A DNA stretch of 64,000 nucleotides from TA-20 sp035935115 (GCA_035935115.1 DASYXK010000021.1:381330-445329); one strand, 5' to 3'; positions 7,310-18,964 are shown, numbered from the stretch's first letter. The notes: generated from the letters alone by a model not told the origin. Numbers and translations: made by a program.

Positions 7310-7336
7310 AATAGAAATAGTATTTCTATTATAAAT
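7310..7336 (-). promoter_or_regulatory. TATA box and 21-base palindromic operator
   Basis: AATAGAAATA, a central G, and TATTTCTATT form a perfect palindrome (7310-7330). On the minus strand it lies directly after a TATA-like TTTATAAT and directly before the GTG start of the wHTH-MNT fusion gene. A further half site (ATTTCTATTT) lies inside the start of the coding region near 7281. Binding here would block transcription initiation; the fusion protein's own winged helix is the natural candidate. Confidence 0.55.
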
Positions 7337-7387
7337 AGTTAATACTTGGTCAGTATCTTGTTAGTATAGTATGCATGCATCTACATA

Positions 7388-7430
7388 GATGGGACGGGTA
7401 CCATCATGGTCTTATTTTAGGCCCACTTGT
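7388..7430 (+). repeat. Second copy of structured intergenic repeat
   Basis: GATGGGACGGGTACCATC, then ATGGTCTTATTTTAGGCCC and ACTTGT. It is the same as the right part of 5737-5791 apart from two missing bases. The first hairpin arm (AGTCC) is absent here, so this is a truncated copy. Confidence 0.6.
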
Positions 7431-7451
7431 ATAGAAAAATCAATTTCATCT

Positions 7452-7898
7452 TTAATTTGGAATCTCTGGTTCAACTAGTCTAGCTAGATTAGCAAGCGAC
7501 TCCTGCCATCCAAGATAACAAGCCTCAAGAGGAATTACAGAAGGTATGCCTTCTTGTACGATTGTCAACTCTGTTCCCACAGAAACCTTCTTCAGTGTTA
7601 CAGTTACCTGAATTTCTCCAGGTAGGTTCGGATCATCAAAACTTTGAGTATATCTCAAACGTTCATTTTGAACCAACTCATGGAATTTTCCACCAAAGGA
7701 GTGACTTTTTTCAGTTGTAAAGTTAGTAAATGACATCTTGAACGAACCACCTACTTTTGCATCCATATGATGAACTTTTCCAGTAAATCCATTGGGTGGC
7801 ATCCATCTAGCCAAGGCATCAGGATTCAGAAATGCGCGATAGACTTTTTCTGGATTTGCGGCAATCACAAGATGTAAGTTGACAGTGTTGGTTAACAT
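7452..7898 (-). CDS. SRPBCC / AHSA1-family protein
   Basis: This 148-residue protein fits the Aha1-C-like START superfamily: HLVIAANPEKVYRAFLNPD, then LARWMPPNGFTGKV, GGSFKMSFTNF, and a C-terminal GWQESLANLARLVEP helix. The fold is a helix-grip that holds a small hydrophobic ligand in a cavity. Members are annotated as Hsp90-ATPase activator homologues, but prokaryotic forms are mostly of unknown ligand. ATG start. It lies alone; cotranscription with the next gene is doubtful because of the 230-base gap. Confidence 0.8.
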   Translation of the reverse strand: MLTNTVNLHLVIAANPEKVYRAFLNPDALARWMPPNGFTGKVHHMDAKVGGSFKMSFTNFTTEKSHSFGGKFHELVQNERLRYTQSFDDPNLPGEIQVTVTLKKVSVGTELTIVQEGIPSVIPLEACYLGWQESLANLARLVEPEIPN

Positions 7899-7971
7899 GT
7901 TCGCATGTAACTAATTGAATATAAAAAATTATTGCAACTAGTCTTTTATTCTTGAAATCTATTTTTATTTA

Positions 7972-8070
7972 ATGGATAAAAAGCTCATCATTTATGGCAT
8001 AATCATAGCAGCAAGTGCAATCGGGCTTGTTTTTGTATCATGCATTGATGGTTGTTCATGGCTACACTAG
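7972..8070 (+). CDS. Small membrane protein, 32 aa
   Basis: The ATG at 7972 opens a short frame MDKKLIIYGIIIAASAIGL followed by VFVSCIDGCSWLH and a stop. It has a basic start and one membrane helix with a short Cys-containing outer tail. The helix followed by CxxxC resembles other thaumarchaeal membrane micropeptides. It is short, so the call is tentative. Confidence 0.4.
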   Translation: MDKKLIIYGIIIAASAIGLVFVSCIDGCSWLH

Positions 8071-8187
8071 GTACGGAACTGGTAAGACTCGTTACTTGAA
8101 CAATCCAAAACCCACTAAAGGGATTGTAAATTTATTTTATCGCTCTTCTGGCTTCATTCATTTTTGCTTTTGCTTTTAGAATTTGCT

Positions 8188-8505
8188 TTATCGCTGTGGT
8201 CGGCACTTTTTGGTCGAACTTGATTTGTATGGTTTTTTTCCGGTTATGTAACCTTTTTTTTCAAGCATTTCACGGTCTTTACTTTGAAACACGTCAGCAA
8301 AGCCAAAGCTAACGTGGTTCTTGAATGCGGTAAATCCAGCAAGAACACCGTGATATTTGTAGAATGGCACGCCCCAGCTTATTCCTTCTTCTACTTTTGG
8401 AATAGTCGATTTTATTATTTTCCGGATTTCTTTGAGTTTCGGACGGGCTTCTCTGCCTGAACTGGCAATGTAAGAATCAACATCTTTTGCGCTATAATTT
8501 CTCAT
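8188..8505 (-). CDS. DUF1801 (YdhG-like) protein, probably frameshifted near its end
   Basis: Residues 1-93 match the DUF1801 family: DSYIASSGREARPKLKEIRK, WGVPFYKYHGVLAGF, HVSFGFADVF, LEKKGYITGKK. After TGKK the frame ends as PYKSSSTKKCRPQR. In the next frame the DNA reads KTIQIKFDQKVPTTAIKQI then LKAKAKMNEARRAIK (to a stop at 8132), which is the expected family ending. The switch point is the A-run (T7 at 8233-8239 on the plus strand). One extra A would restore the full protein. It is therefore a recent frameshift, a slippage site, or a sequencing error. Confidence 0.75.
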   Translation of the reverse strand: MRNYSAKDVDSYIASSGREARPKLKEIRKIIKSTIPKVEEGISWGVPFYKYHGVLAGFTAFKNHVSFGFADVFQSKDREMLEKKGYITGKKPYKSSSTKKCRPQR

Positions 8506-8609
8506 TCATCGTCCCTCAGAGCAGAAAGTAATCTTGCGAGCTTTTCATATACTGCCTTTGCCCCGTGCTCCATGCTGTCATATTCTTTTTGTTTAAGATA
8601 TATTTTCCC
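8502..8609 (-). pseudogene. C-terminal gene remnant upstream of the DUF1801 gene
   Basis: An open segment translating to LKQKEYDSMEHGAKAVYEKL then ARLLSALRDDE ends in TGA overlapping the ATG of the DUF1801 gene (ATGA). It looks like the helical end of a larger protein whose front is gone. An ATG at 8573 could still make a 23-residue peptide. The family is not identifiable. Confidence 0.35.
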
Positions 8610-8632
8610 TCATTTTGACAAAAGTTCAAGGT

Positions 8633-8690
8633 TCGAGTCTAGGGGAATATACCACCATAATGGGACTTTTTGGACCCATTAGGTGTTTTA
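8633..8690 (+). repeat. Diverged copy of structured intergenic repeat
   Basis: AAGGTTCGAGTCTAGGGG, then TACCACCATAATGGGACTTT and TTGGACCCATTAGGTG. It shares the GGTTCGAGTC opening, the TACCA..ATGG core and the late GGACCCA/GGCCCA motif with the copies at 5737 and 12662. Confidence 0.45.
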
Positions 8691-8764
8691 TGCACTATTT
8701 TCCCTCTTATAGTAACCTAAATGTAAAGAAACTTAAATAATTAAAAAGAATATTTGATTGTCAC

Positions 8765-8959
8765 ATGTCTGTCAAGATAAGAGACGTTAAAGCCAAAGTA
8801 ATCAAAGAAGACGACGGATCTTATTCTATTGCATGTTCTGCGTTAGGTGTGTATAGTACTGGCAAGAATCTACCAGCTGCCAAAAAAAACTATCTTAAAG
8901 CTATCAAGCTTCACTTGTCAGTATTAAGAGAGAAGGCGATAGAATCGATTGCGGTTTGA
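8765..8959 (+). CDS. hicB: HicB-like antitoxin
   Basis: This 64-residue protein has the partial RNase-H-like fold of HicB: KVIKEDDGSYSIACSALGV, then STGKNLPAAKKNYLKAIK. No C-terminal DNA-binding domain follows, as in short HicB forms. It binds and masks the HicA toxin encoded by the next gene. The stop TGA overlaps the HicA start (TTGA), so the pair is translationally coupled. The antitoxin-first order is the less common arrangement in bacteria but is frequent in archaea. ATG at 8765 follows an AT-rich promoter region (ACTTAAATAATTAAAAAG). Confidence 0.7.
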   Translation: MSVKIRDVKAKVIKEDDGSYSIACSALGVYSTGKNLPAAKKNYLKAIKLHLSVLREKAIESIAV

Positions 8960-9171
8960 GAAGACTAGTACCAATACAGGGAAAAGAATTAATCAAAATT
9001 CTTTGTAACAAATTTGGCTTTCAAGCAATAAGACAAAAGGGAAGCCATGTAACCATTACAAATGGAACCATATACGTTACTGTTCCACTAAAAGAGATTC
9101 GTACAGGATTGCTTGGAGTTATTTTAAGAGATTGTAGCATTACAAGAGAGGAATTTTTGAAACAGTTATGA
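8956..9171 (+). CDS. hicA: HicA-like mRNA interferase toxin
   Basis: This 71-residue double-stranded-RNA-binding-like protein contains the HicA core: IQGKELIKILCNKFGF, QKGSHVTITNG with the catalytic His of the GSHV motif, TVPLKEIRTGLLGVILRD. HicA toxins cut mRNA and tmRNA and stop growth. The TTG start at 8956 overlaps the HicB stop. The 3' end abuts a decayed secreted-protein gene start on the opposite strand, so the module looks inserted into a former secreted-protein operon. Confidence 0.75.
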   Translation: MRRLVPIQGKELIKILCNKFGFQAIRQKGSHVTITNGTIYVTVPLKEIRTGLLGVILRDCSITREEFLKQL

Positions 9172-9196
9172 TTATTGAAAGACGTAGAGTTTTCAT
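9140..9196 (-). pseudogene. Relic of a secreted-protein gene start (MKTLRLSIII)
   Basis: The ATG at 9196 overlaps the stop of the upstream gene at 9193-10365 (ATGA) and begins MKTLRLSIIITVSKIPLL before a stop. It is the start of a former second gene of that operon. The body is gone; the relic's end is antisense to the hicA 3' end. Confidence 0.5.
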
Positions 9197-10365
9197 TTTG
9201 CCAACATGTTTTCTGCAATTTTGGTCAGTTCATCAGGATACAAAAAACCACTTATCTCCACCATCGCATTATCTGGAAAAATAATAATTTCCGCAGGTAT
9301 GTCTATTTCCTCACCAAATCTGTTTCCTATTGTAATGCCATTGATTACTCCATTGTACCCGTTGATCTTGATTGTTGAAGAGCCAGGAGTTTGTTTAATC
9401 CATCCGGCAGTCCAGCTAGTTTGGTTAAATGCTTGTGTGATAGGTTCCATGTAGATCATTATTCCTCCCTTATCCATGAACTCTACACTTGTTGTATTCT
9501 GTGTTACAGGAAAATTTGATGCAAGTATCTTTACAGATTTAGAAGCGTCATCTGCCAGTATTACTTGCATTGAATAACCCGGTGGAAGATAATGTGGCAT
9601 TCCTACATAGTATCTTACAATAGATTGTGCCTCTTGTGTACCTGATACAATTTTTGCAATACGAGTGTCAATAATTGGAGGCGGTAGACCAGGAAAGTAA
9701 ACATGGTAACTTTTTTCTCCCTGTGTTTCCCATCCACGTTTAACAAGATTCTGGGCAGTATCTGGTTTTACACATGCAGGAGAACTATCTTCTGCTTTGA
9801 TTACAGGAACATAGTTGGTAGAACATTTAACATTTAGTGGAGAAATTCCTGATTTGAATTGCTCTAGAGGAGATGATAGTTTGGAAGGGTTTTTGGTTAC
9901 AGGTTGATGATCTTCAACAAAAAAGGTTCCAACTATTTCAATTTCAGAAGTATACTTTGTAAAATCGATCTTCAAGGTTCGTATATAATCATCACTTGTT
10001 TCAGTGGTATTGATTTTTGATAAACCAGTAGTTCCTCTCACTGCAACAAAGTAAGGCTGATCAATATCTTGATTTTTGGAATCAATTGTTGATCGTGGTA
10101 ATTGAACAATTAATTGTCCATCATAAGGCGCTTTAATCATAAAGAATAATGTTTTAGCTGGAAGGTCTGAAGGCGTACTAATTACAGTACCATTTGTAAT
10201 TTTATACCAGATTGGATAATTTCCGTGATCACTTTTGAAATCAGCCTGGCGCCAACCTACAAGACCTCCGTAAGATGTTGCAATATTATCAGCAAATACA
10301 TGATTGCTAGACATAACAAGACTTGAAGCAAGAATTACAATAATGTACAGATGTAGAGTTTTCAA
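9193..10365 (-). CDS. Secreted protein with ACVKP motif, 390 aa
   Basis: A TTG at 10365 gives MKTLHLYIIVILASSLVMSS and cleavage near VFAD. The exported part has a beta-rich N-domain (YDGQLIVQLPRS, YIRTLKIDFTKYTSEIEIVG). It then has the segment CSTNYVPVIKAEDSSPACVK followed by P and LVKRGW, and a C-terminal domain with YYVGMPHYLPPGYSMQV and NGYNGVINGITIG. The Cys-x-IKAED-x-PACVKP-...-GW block is shared with 10417-11697 and is typical of thaumarchaeal extracellular proteins. It lies in a run of three secreted genes, all on the minus strand. Role unknown, surface-located. Confidence 0.65.
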   Translation of the reverse strand: MKTLHLYIIVILASSLVMSSNHVFADNIATSYGGLVGWRQADFKSDHGNYPIWYKITNGTVISTPSDLPAKTLFFMIKAPYDGQLIVQLPRSTIDSKNQDIDQPYFVAVRGTTGLSKINTTETSDDYIRTLKIDFTKYTSEIEIVGTFFVEDHQPVTKNPSKLSSPLEQFKSGISPLNVKCSTNYVPVIKAEDSSPACVKPDTAQNLVKRGWETQGEKSYHVYFPGLPPPIIDTRIAKIVSGTQEAQSIVRYYVGMPHYLPPGYSMQVILADDASKSVKILASNFPVTQNTTSVEFMDKGGIMIYMEPITQAFNQTSWTAGWIKQTPGSSTIKINGYNGVINGITIGNRFGEEIDIPAEIIIFPDNAMVEISGFLYPDELTKIAENMLAK

Positions 10366-10391
10366 AATATATTTGACGTATAGTTTATCAG

Positions 10392-10420
10392 TTTAAAAAA
10401 CTGGCGTAGCTTTCTTCTAG
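10392..10420 (-). repeat. 29-base repeat, terminator-like (copy 2)
   Basis: This copy is identical to 5036-5064. It covers the stop codon of 10417-11697 and ends on the minus strand with CCAGTTTTTTAAAC, so it probably terminates that gene. The presence of the stop in the repeat shows that gene ends were exchanged together with it. Confidence 0.5.
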
Positions 10421-11697
10421 TCAAGTTTCATCTGGACATAATCTATTCCAGATACTTGGACTTGAGAAATACCATAAGACCCCATGACACAGGGATGATT
10501 TTGCATAAAATCTAGGCCTTTTGAGAAATCAGATGAATTCACTTGATCTGAACTATATCCTACTGCTAATGGATACGCATTACATACTGGCTTTACAATA
10601 GAATAATCATAAAACCCAGTTGCGTTTGGTAGCGGTTTTATGATAAATACTGCAGTAAAATTTGAACCAACTGGATATCTCGAAATATCTACTGTTTTTG
10701 GTACAGCTGTAATCTGAAATGAATGTGTATAGTCTTTTCCAGAAGATCCGCTAATTAAGTCACCATATCTTGAAAAATTATATTTACCTATGCTGAGAAA
10801 TTTTGCGATTTTTACCATTTGCGAATTACAACCTATACAATCATTTGTATTGTTAAACAGGAAATTGACTGTAAATGTAATCTTGGCACATCCAGTGGAA
10901 TTTTGTTTTAGTATGAGAACTGGAATGGTATTGAAATTAGATTTGTTTGCTGGTATAGTATAGAATTGTCCACAATCATTTTCTGACAGTCCATAATTAT
11001 TTGTAATATCAGTATCACCAATTATTTTTAGATTAGGTATTGTCCAGCCATATTGTGCCAGTCTAGCAAGATGTCCTGGTTTTACACAAGCGGGAGTTTT
11101 ATCTTCGGATTTTATGACTAGTTGAAGACCTTGATCACATTGAATATCTTTCACATCCTTTCCTGATTGGTATTGTTTTAATGGAGTCCACTGAAAGTTG
11201 AAGGGCATCATATCTGGTCCAAAATCCTTGCCTATGTTTATCACAATGGAGCTACCCATGAAACCATTTTTTTCTGGCCATTCTCCCACAATGTTTAACG
11301 CATATTTACCATCAGGTGCATTCTTGTCTGCATTCACGATTATGTTGATGGTCTGATTTTGATTTGATTTTATTGTGATATCTGATGGCTCAACTGTTGC
11401 ATGTACTCCCAATGGCATTTGTATTGGTCCTGTCTGATTGTTTCCAACAGTAACATGAAACTTGACTGGTATTGGCTTGTCTGTTGCAGACAGAATTATT
11501 ATTGGAAGAGATTTTGTTTCATTTTGTTTTATAATAGCTGCAGGGCCAGTACCGGTGAGATAGGAATATCGTTTTCCGTCAACAGCAGATTCATCTAGCT
11601 GAAAGTCAAATGGACTTACCTCACGTGCTTCCGCTGTTGATAATGATAAAGAAATGACAAGAATCGAGACTAATACAGCCAGAATAACAATTTTCAC
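10417..11697 (-). CDS. Secreted protein with ACVKP motif, 426 aa
   Basis: Signal peptide MKIVILAVLVSILVISLSL ends near AEA. A beta-sandwich domain follows (TDKPIPVKFHVTVGNN, SDITIKSNQNQTINIIVNAD, APDGKYALNIVGEWP), like the archaeal NEW3/CARDB-type surface domains. Next come GLQLVIKSEDKTPACVKP and LAQYGWTI, the same block as in 9193-10365. A C-terminal domain has paired cysteines (NDCIGCNSQM). No membrane anchor is seen at the end, so it may be released or bound non-covalently. ATG start. It lies between two further secreted genes. Confidence 0.65.
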   Translation of the reverse strand: MKIVILAVLVSILVISLSLSTAEAREVSPFDFQLDESAVDGKRYSYLTGTGPAAIIKQNETKSLPIIILSATDKPIPVKFHVTVGNNQTGPIQMPLGVHATVEPSDITIKSNQNQTINIIVNADKNAPDGKYALNIVGEWPEKNGFMGSSIVINIGKDFGPDMMPFNFQWTPLKQYQSGKDVKDIQCDQGLQLVIKSEDKTPACVKPGHLARLAQYGWTIPNLKIIGDTDITNNYGLSENDCGQFYTIPANKSNFNTIPVLILKQNSTGCAKITFTVNFLFNNTNDCIGCNSQMVKIAKFLSIGKYNFSRYGDLISGSSGKDYTHSFQITAVPKTVDISRYPVGSNFTAVFIIKPLPNATGFYDYSIVKPVCNAYPLAVGYSSDQVNSSDFSKGLDFMQNHPCVMGSYGISQVQVSGIDYVQMKLD

Positions 11698-11796
11698 TTG
11701 AATTTCTCAATGATTGCATGCTTTTTAGAGTTGCTTACAATTCTTCTGTAATTGTATTGATTTGGTTCTGGTAAGACCGAGCATTTTCATTTTATT

Positions 11797-12612
11797 TCAT
11801 GGTCCGCATACTGCCATCTCAAGCGGCACAGGTTTTGCTTCTATCACTTTACATGTTTGGTCATCTAGAGCAACGACATATCCAGTATCATTATTTCTAA
11901 ATACTGAAAGATAGACAAAATGATCTCTTGCATCATTTGGAATTATTGAAAACGAACACGAAAATATTGAATTTTCATCTACTTTGTGATAATCAGTAAC
12001 TGGATGTATTGTTCCGTCTGCTGTAACATGTACATACCATGTGGTTTCATGAGGAAAAATTCCATATTTTAAAGCAGTATCATTAGCCAATTGGCCAGCA
12101 GAATCCCAAGAAATTTTAGTAGGTGGAATTGTTACCGTATCTTGTATAGGATACTTGTCGGTACTAACTAACAGTTTCACTTTATCATTATAAACTGCTA
12201 ATCCAGCTTGCGGGTTTGTGTGATTACTAAAATTAGTTTTAAAATAATCTTTTCCGCATGGCAATCCAAAAACAGGTACATTTAACAGCTCATGTATACC
12301 ATCTGAAAACTTTACATCAGAACCAAAATTTATTCCACCACAAGAACCAACTGGACCCATGAAAACTGGACTAGGAAAGAATGTAAAGACCACACTATGA
12401 AATGATTCTTGTACGCCTTCGCCTAAAACAGTCATCATTGTGTCATTTACTGTAGCAAAATAGTATGATTGAATTCCAATAGTGACTGTTCCTGTATCTC
12501 CATCTAATCCCTCAATTTTTTTTGGTTGCAATGGTAAAACTATTGCAAAAAGAATTATTCCAATTACTGCAATTCCAGATATCGCCATTATTGAAAGGTG
12601 TAGAGTTTTCAC
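11797..12612 (-). CDS. Secreted/membrane-anchored protein, 271 aa
   Basis: A GTG at 12612 gives MKTLHLSIMAISGIAVIGII then LFAIVLPLQ, an uncleaved anchor or signal peptide. The outer domain has CGGINFG, GLPCGKDYF, and a C-terminal CKVIEAKPVPLEMAVCGP with conserved-looking cysteines. The lines TWYVHVTADGTIHPV and YVVALDDQTCKVIEA resemble PepSY-like strands. The start codon and 75 bases upstream (12600-12674) are nearly duplicated at 2646-2718. Function unknown. Confidence 0.6.
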   Translation of the reverse strand: MKTLHLSIMAISGIAVIGIILFAIVLPLQPKKIEGLDGDTGTVTIGIQSYYFATVNDTMMTVLGEGVQESFHSVVFTFFPSPVFMGPVGSCGGINFGSDVKFSDGIHELLNVPVFGLPCGKDYFKTNFSNHTNPQAGLAVYNDKVKLLVSTDKYPIQDTVTIPPTKISWDSAGQLANDTALKYGIFPHETTWYVHVTADGTIHPVTDYHKVDENSIFSCSFSIIPNDARDHFVYLSVFRNNDTGYVVALDDQTCKVIEAKPVPLEMAVCGP

Positions 12613-12674
12613 AATAATTTTCAGTTAGCAGTGTTTTTAGAGATTGCTGATGAATTGTATTGGTTCAAGAGTCC
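12600..12674 (-). repeat. Leader/promoter repeat shared with 2646-2718
   Basis: About 75 bases from the start codon of 11797-12612 upstream are the same as 2646-2718 except for a handful of changes. The shared part includes GTAGAGTTTTCAC (reverse of GTGAAAACTCTAC), TTTTCAGT, AGTGTTTTTAG and GAATTGTATTGGTTC. At 2646 the following gene is missing. Confidence 0.6.
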
Positions 12675-12718
12675 GATGGAACTAGAGTACCATCTTGGTT
12701 TTATTTTGGCTCACTTTT
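12662..12718 (+). repeat. Copy of structured intergenic repeat
   Basis: GGTTCAAGAGTCCGATGG, then AACTAGAGTACCATCTTGGT and TTTATTTTGGCTCACTTTT. It aligns through its whole length with 5737-5791. It reaches into the stop codon of the gene at 12711. Confidence 0.55.
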
Positions 12719-12959
12719 GTTCAAGTGTATTGATAATTTCTTGCAATCTTTGGGGATTTAACGCATATTGTGGACCATAAGATGTAGGATGTTGTAAAAT
12801 CAGATTTTCTTTTACTAGCTTCTTTAGTTTCTTATCAATATCACCTTTGAGATGGGATGGAAATCCAGTCTTTAGATTTTCAAGTGAAATATGTTTTGCG
12901 CCAATTCGATTATCGTAGAATAGCTTCCTCAGTATTGCCTTGCTTACATTGTCTAGCAA
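12711..12959 (-). CDS. Small winged-helix-like protein of a second divergent pair
   Basis: This 82-residue protein reads SKAILRKLFYDNRIGAKHI, GFPSHLKGDIDKKLKKLVKE, then LILQHPTSYGPQYALNPQRL and a final helix. The pattern (LFYDNRIGxKH, KxLVKExLIxxxxTSYGxQxxLNP) recurs in many archaeal small winged-helix orphans. The protein at 2782-3057 shares the C-terminal half. It is transcribed divergently from the regulator at 13056-13415, with two perfect palindromes between them. The starting codon is inside the left end of that regulatory region. Confidence 0.6.
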   Translation of the reverse strand: MLDNVSKAILRKLFYDNRIGAKHISLENLKTGFPSHLKGDIDKKLKKLVKENLILQHPTSYGPQYALNPQRLQEIINTLEQK

Positions 12960-12989
12960 TGTTTTCTTATAGAATCAAGCACATTTAAG

Positions 12990-13057
12990 TATTATGTAAT
13001 TATTTACATAATAATAGGTAATTATATTAATAATACTAATAGTATTACTATTAGTAT
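12990..13057. promoter_or_regulatory. Double palindromic operator between divergent winged-helix genes
   Basis: TATTATGTAA (12990-12999) and TTACATAATA (13004-13013) form a perfect 10-base inverted repeat with a 4-base spacer. ATACTAATAGTA, a central T and TACTATTAGTAT (13033-13057) form a perfect 25-base palindrome whose last two bases are the first two of the ATG at 13056. One site would control initiation, the other would cover the start codon. Perfect symmetry of both suggests binding by a dimeric winged-helix protein. Confidence 0.65.
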
Positions 13058-13415
13058 GAAAAGAAAGAGTTCTGGAACCAAAGTATTACAAAATGGCCCA
13101 TTAGAGAGTGTATTTCCAGGCAGTACATCAAAGATCCTAGATTTTCTTGCAACATTCAAGGATTGGGATTACTCTGTATCTGACATTGCCAAAAATTCCG
13201 GAATTTCTTTTAAAACAGCATTAAATGAAATAAAGAATCTAGAGCAGCAAGGTGTGCTTTCCAGAACGCGTACAGTTGGAAAAGCTATAATGTATAAATT
13301 AAATCTAGAATCAAAACAAGGATTCTACATCGACAAGCTAGTCTTTGAGATTGCTACAAAAAGAGCACTAGAATCACCAGTGAATAAAAGAAAGACTAGA
13401 AAAATTGCAGCATGA
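13056..13415 (+). CDS. Winged-helix transcriptional regulator
   Basis: This 119-residue protein is a paralogue of 3122-3460. The wHTH covers about residues 20-80: STSKILDFLATF, YSVSDIAKNSGISFKTALNEI (recognition helix), LEQQGVLSRTRTVGKAIMYKLN (wing). A basic tail (NKRKTRKIAA) follows. The ATG overlaps a 25-base palindrome, so expression is very likely self-regulated at both transcription and start-site access. The divergent small gene at 12711 is the likely partner. Confidence 0.7.
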   Translation: MKRKSSGTKVLQNGPLESVFPGSTSKILDFLATFKDWDYSVSDIAKNSGISFKTALNEIKNLEQQGVLSRTRTVGKAIMYKLNLESKQGFYIDKLVFEIATKRALESPVNKRKTRKIAA

Positions 13416-13477
13416 AATCATAATTTCAAAAAATATCTCTTGACTAAAAATCATACCCACATTAATTAAATTCTAAG

Positions 13478-13636
13478 TTACTTTTCATCTTTAAAATCAT
13501 CAGGTCGTATTCTGGGACCAAACAAATCAGGATTGTTGGCTTCCCTTCTTTTTTTGATCCACAAATTAATTAGACCAAACAGCATTGCTCCCAAAAGAAT
13601 CATTCCGGGAACAATCCACATCATACGTAGTGTCAT
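13478..13636 (-). CDS. Small single-span membrane protein
   Basis: From the ATG at 13636 the protein has 52 residues: MTLRMMWIVPGMILLGAMLF then GLINLWIKKRRE and a charged tail (NNPDLFGPRIRPDDFKDEK). It has one membrane helix, outside-to-inside with basic residues after it. An in-frame ATG at 13678 would add 14 residues (MQNFLSCYCNGDHI), but GGTGAT lies just before the ATG at 13636 and matches the 16S anti-Shine-Dalgarno. The shorter start is therefore preferred. Function unknown. Confidence 0.55.
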   Translation of the reverse strand: MTLRMMWIVPGMILLGAMLFGLINLWIKKRREANNPDLFGPRIRPDDFKDEK

Positions 13637-13728
13637 GATGTGATCACCATTACAGTAACATGATAAAAAGTTCTGCAATCAAAAAATAAAGTCGTGTAAA
13701 GTTTACACTGGGATTCAAAATAAAATGA

Positions 13729-13744
13729 ATCGTCATGTATAGTC
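13729..13744 (-). other. 3' strand of the 23S processing stem
   Basis: These 16 bases (ATCGTCATGTATAGTC on the plus strand) are the exact reverse complement of 17080-17095. The two arms flank the 23S gene and would form the long stem that is cut, usually at a bulge-helix-bulge, to release pre-23S rRNA in archaea. Confidence 0.8.
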
Positions 13745-13750
13745 TCTATG

Positions 13751-17073
<3,323 letters not shown>

Positions 17074-17079
17074 TTACAC

Positions 17080-17095
17080 GACTATACATGACGAT
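17080..17095 (-). other. 5' strand of the 23S processing stem
   Basis: GACTATACATGACGAT on the plus strand pairs perfectly with 13729-13744. It lies in the 16S-23S spacer, just before 23S helix 1. Confidence 0.8.
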
Positions 17096-17164
17096 CATCG
17101 CTAGTACATGGTGGTACCAGCTTCGTCCTTCCCCGAGCAATTTCTTGCCCTGGTGCATTTGTTG

Positions 17165-17186
17165 TTGAAGAAATGTGCATTCCGAC
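17165..17186 (-). other. 3' strand of the 16S processing stem
   Basis: TTGAAGAAATGTGCATTCCG (17165 onward) is complementary to the 16S leader at 18720-18742 over 10 plus 12 bases with one bulged base between. This is the pre-16S processing stem. The spacer between it and the 23S stem encodes no tRNA. Confidence 0.75.
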
Positions 17187-17207
17187 ACGTTTCACCAATT
17201 TATGTTC

Positions 17208-18679
<1,472 letters not shown>

Positions 18680-18711
18680 CGTTTATCGTATTATTAGAAG
18701 TATATTTTATT

Positions 18712-18795
18712 GGGAATTGGTCGGAATGCACAATTTCTTCAAATTTCAGATAAGACCGTTAGGTCAAACCCACATCTTGTATGCGCAACTGGAGG
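18712..18795 (-). other. rRNA operon 5' leader containing the 16S processing stem
   Basis: This part of the external leader contains GTCGGAATGCACAATTTC (the 16S processing-stem arm) and ends at CAACTGGAGG. An 87-base, almost identical copy lies at 52351-52437 without any rRNA next to it. Confidence 0.75.
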
Positions 18796-18880
18796 CCTGT
18801 GAATCACAAAATGGTACAATACCAACAATCATCACAAGCGCCGCCTTGCTGTTACGTATGCAAAAAGTGGATCAAAGCGA

Positions 18881-18892
18881 AATAATATAAAC
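18881..18892 (-). promoter_or_regulatory. Candidate rRNA operon TATA box
   Basis: On the minus strand GGTTTATATTATTTCG gives a strong TATA-like TTTATATT about 200 bases upstream of the mature 16S end. Transcription would begin near 18860 and include the processing leader. The divergent hemL has its own TATA-like CTAAATATTA about 25 bases before its start. Confidence 0.5.
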
Positions 18893-18964
18893 CATGCCTA
18901 AAATGGAAATTTTTTCCAAGTATCTTACGATCACTAAATATTATTCTGCCAAATAGTTTGGTTA

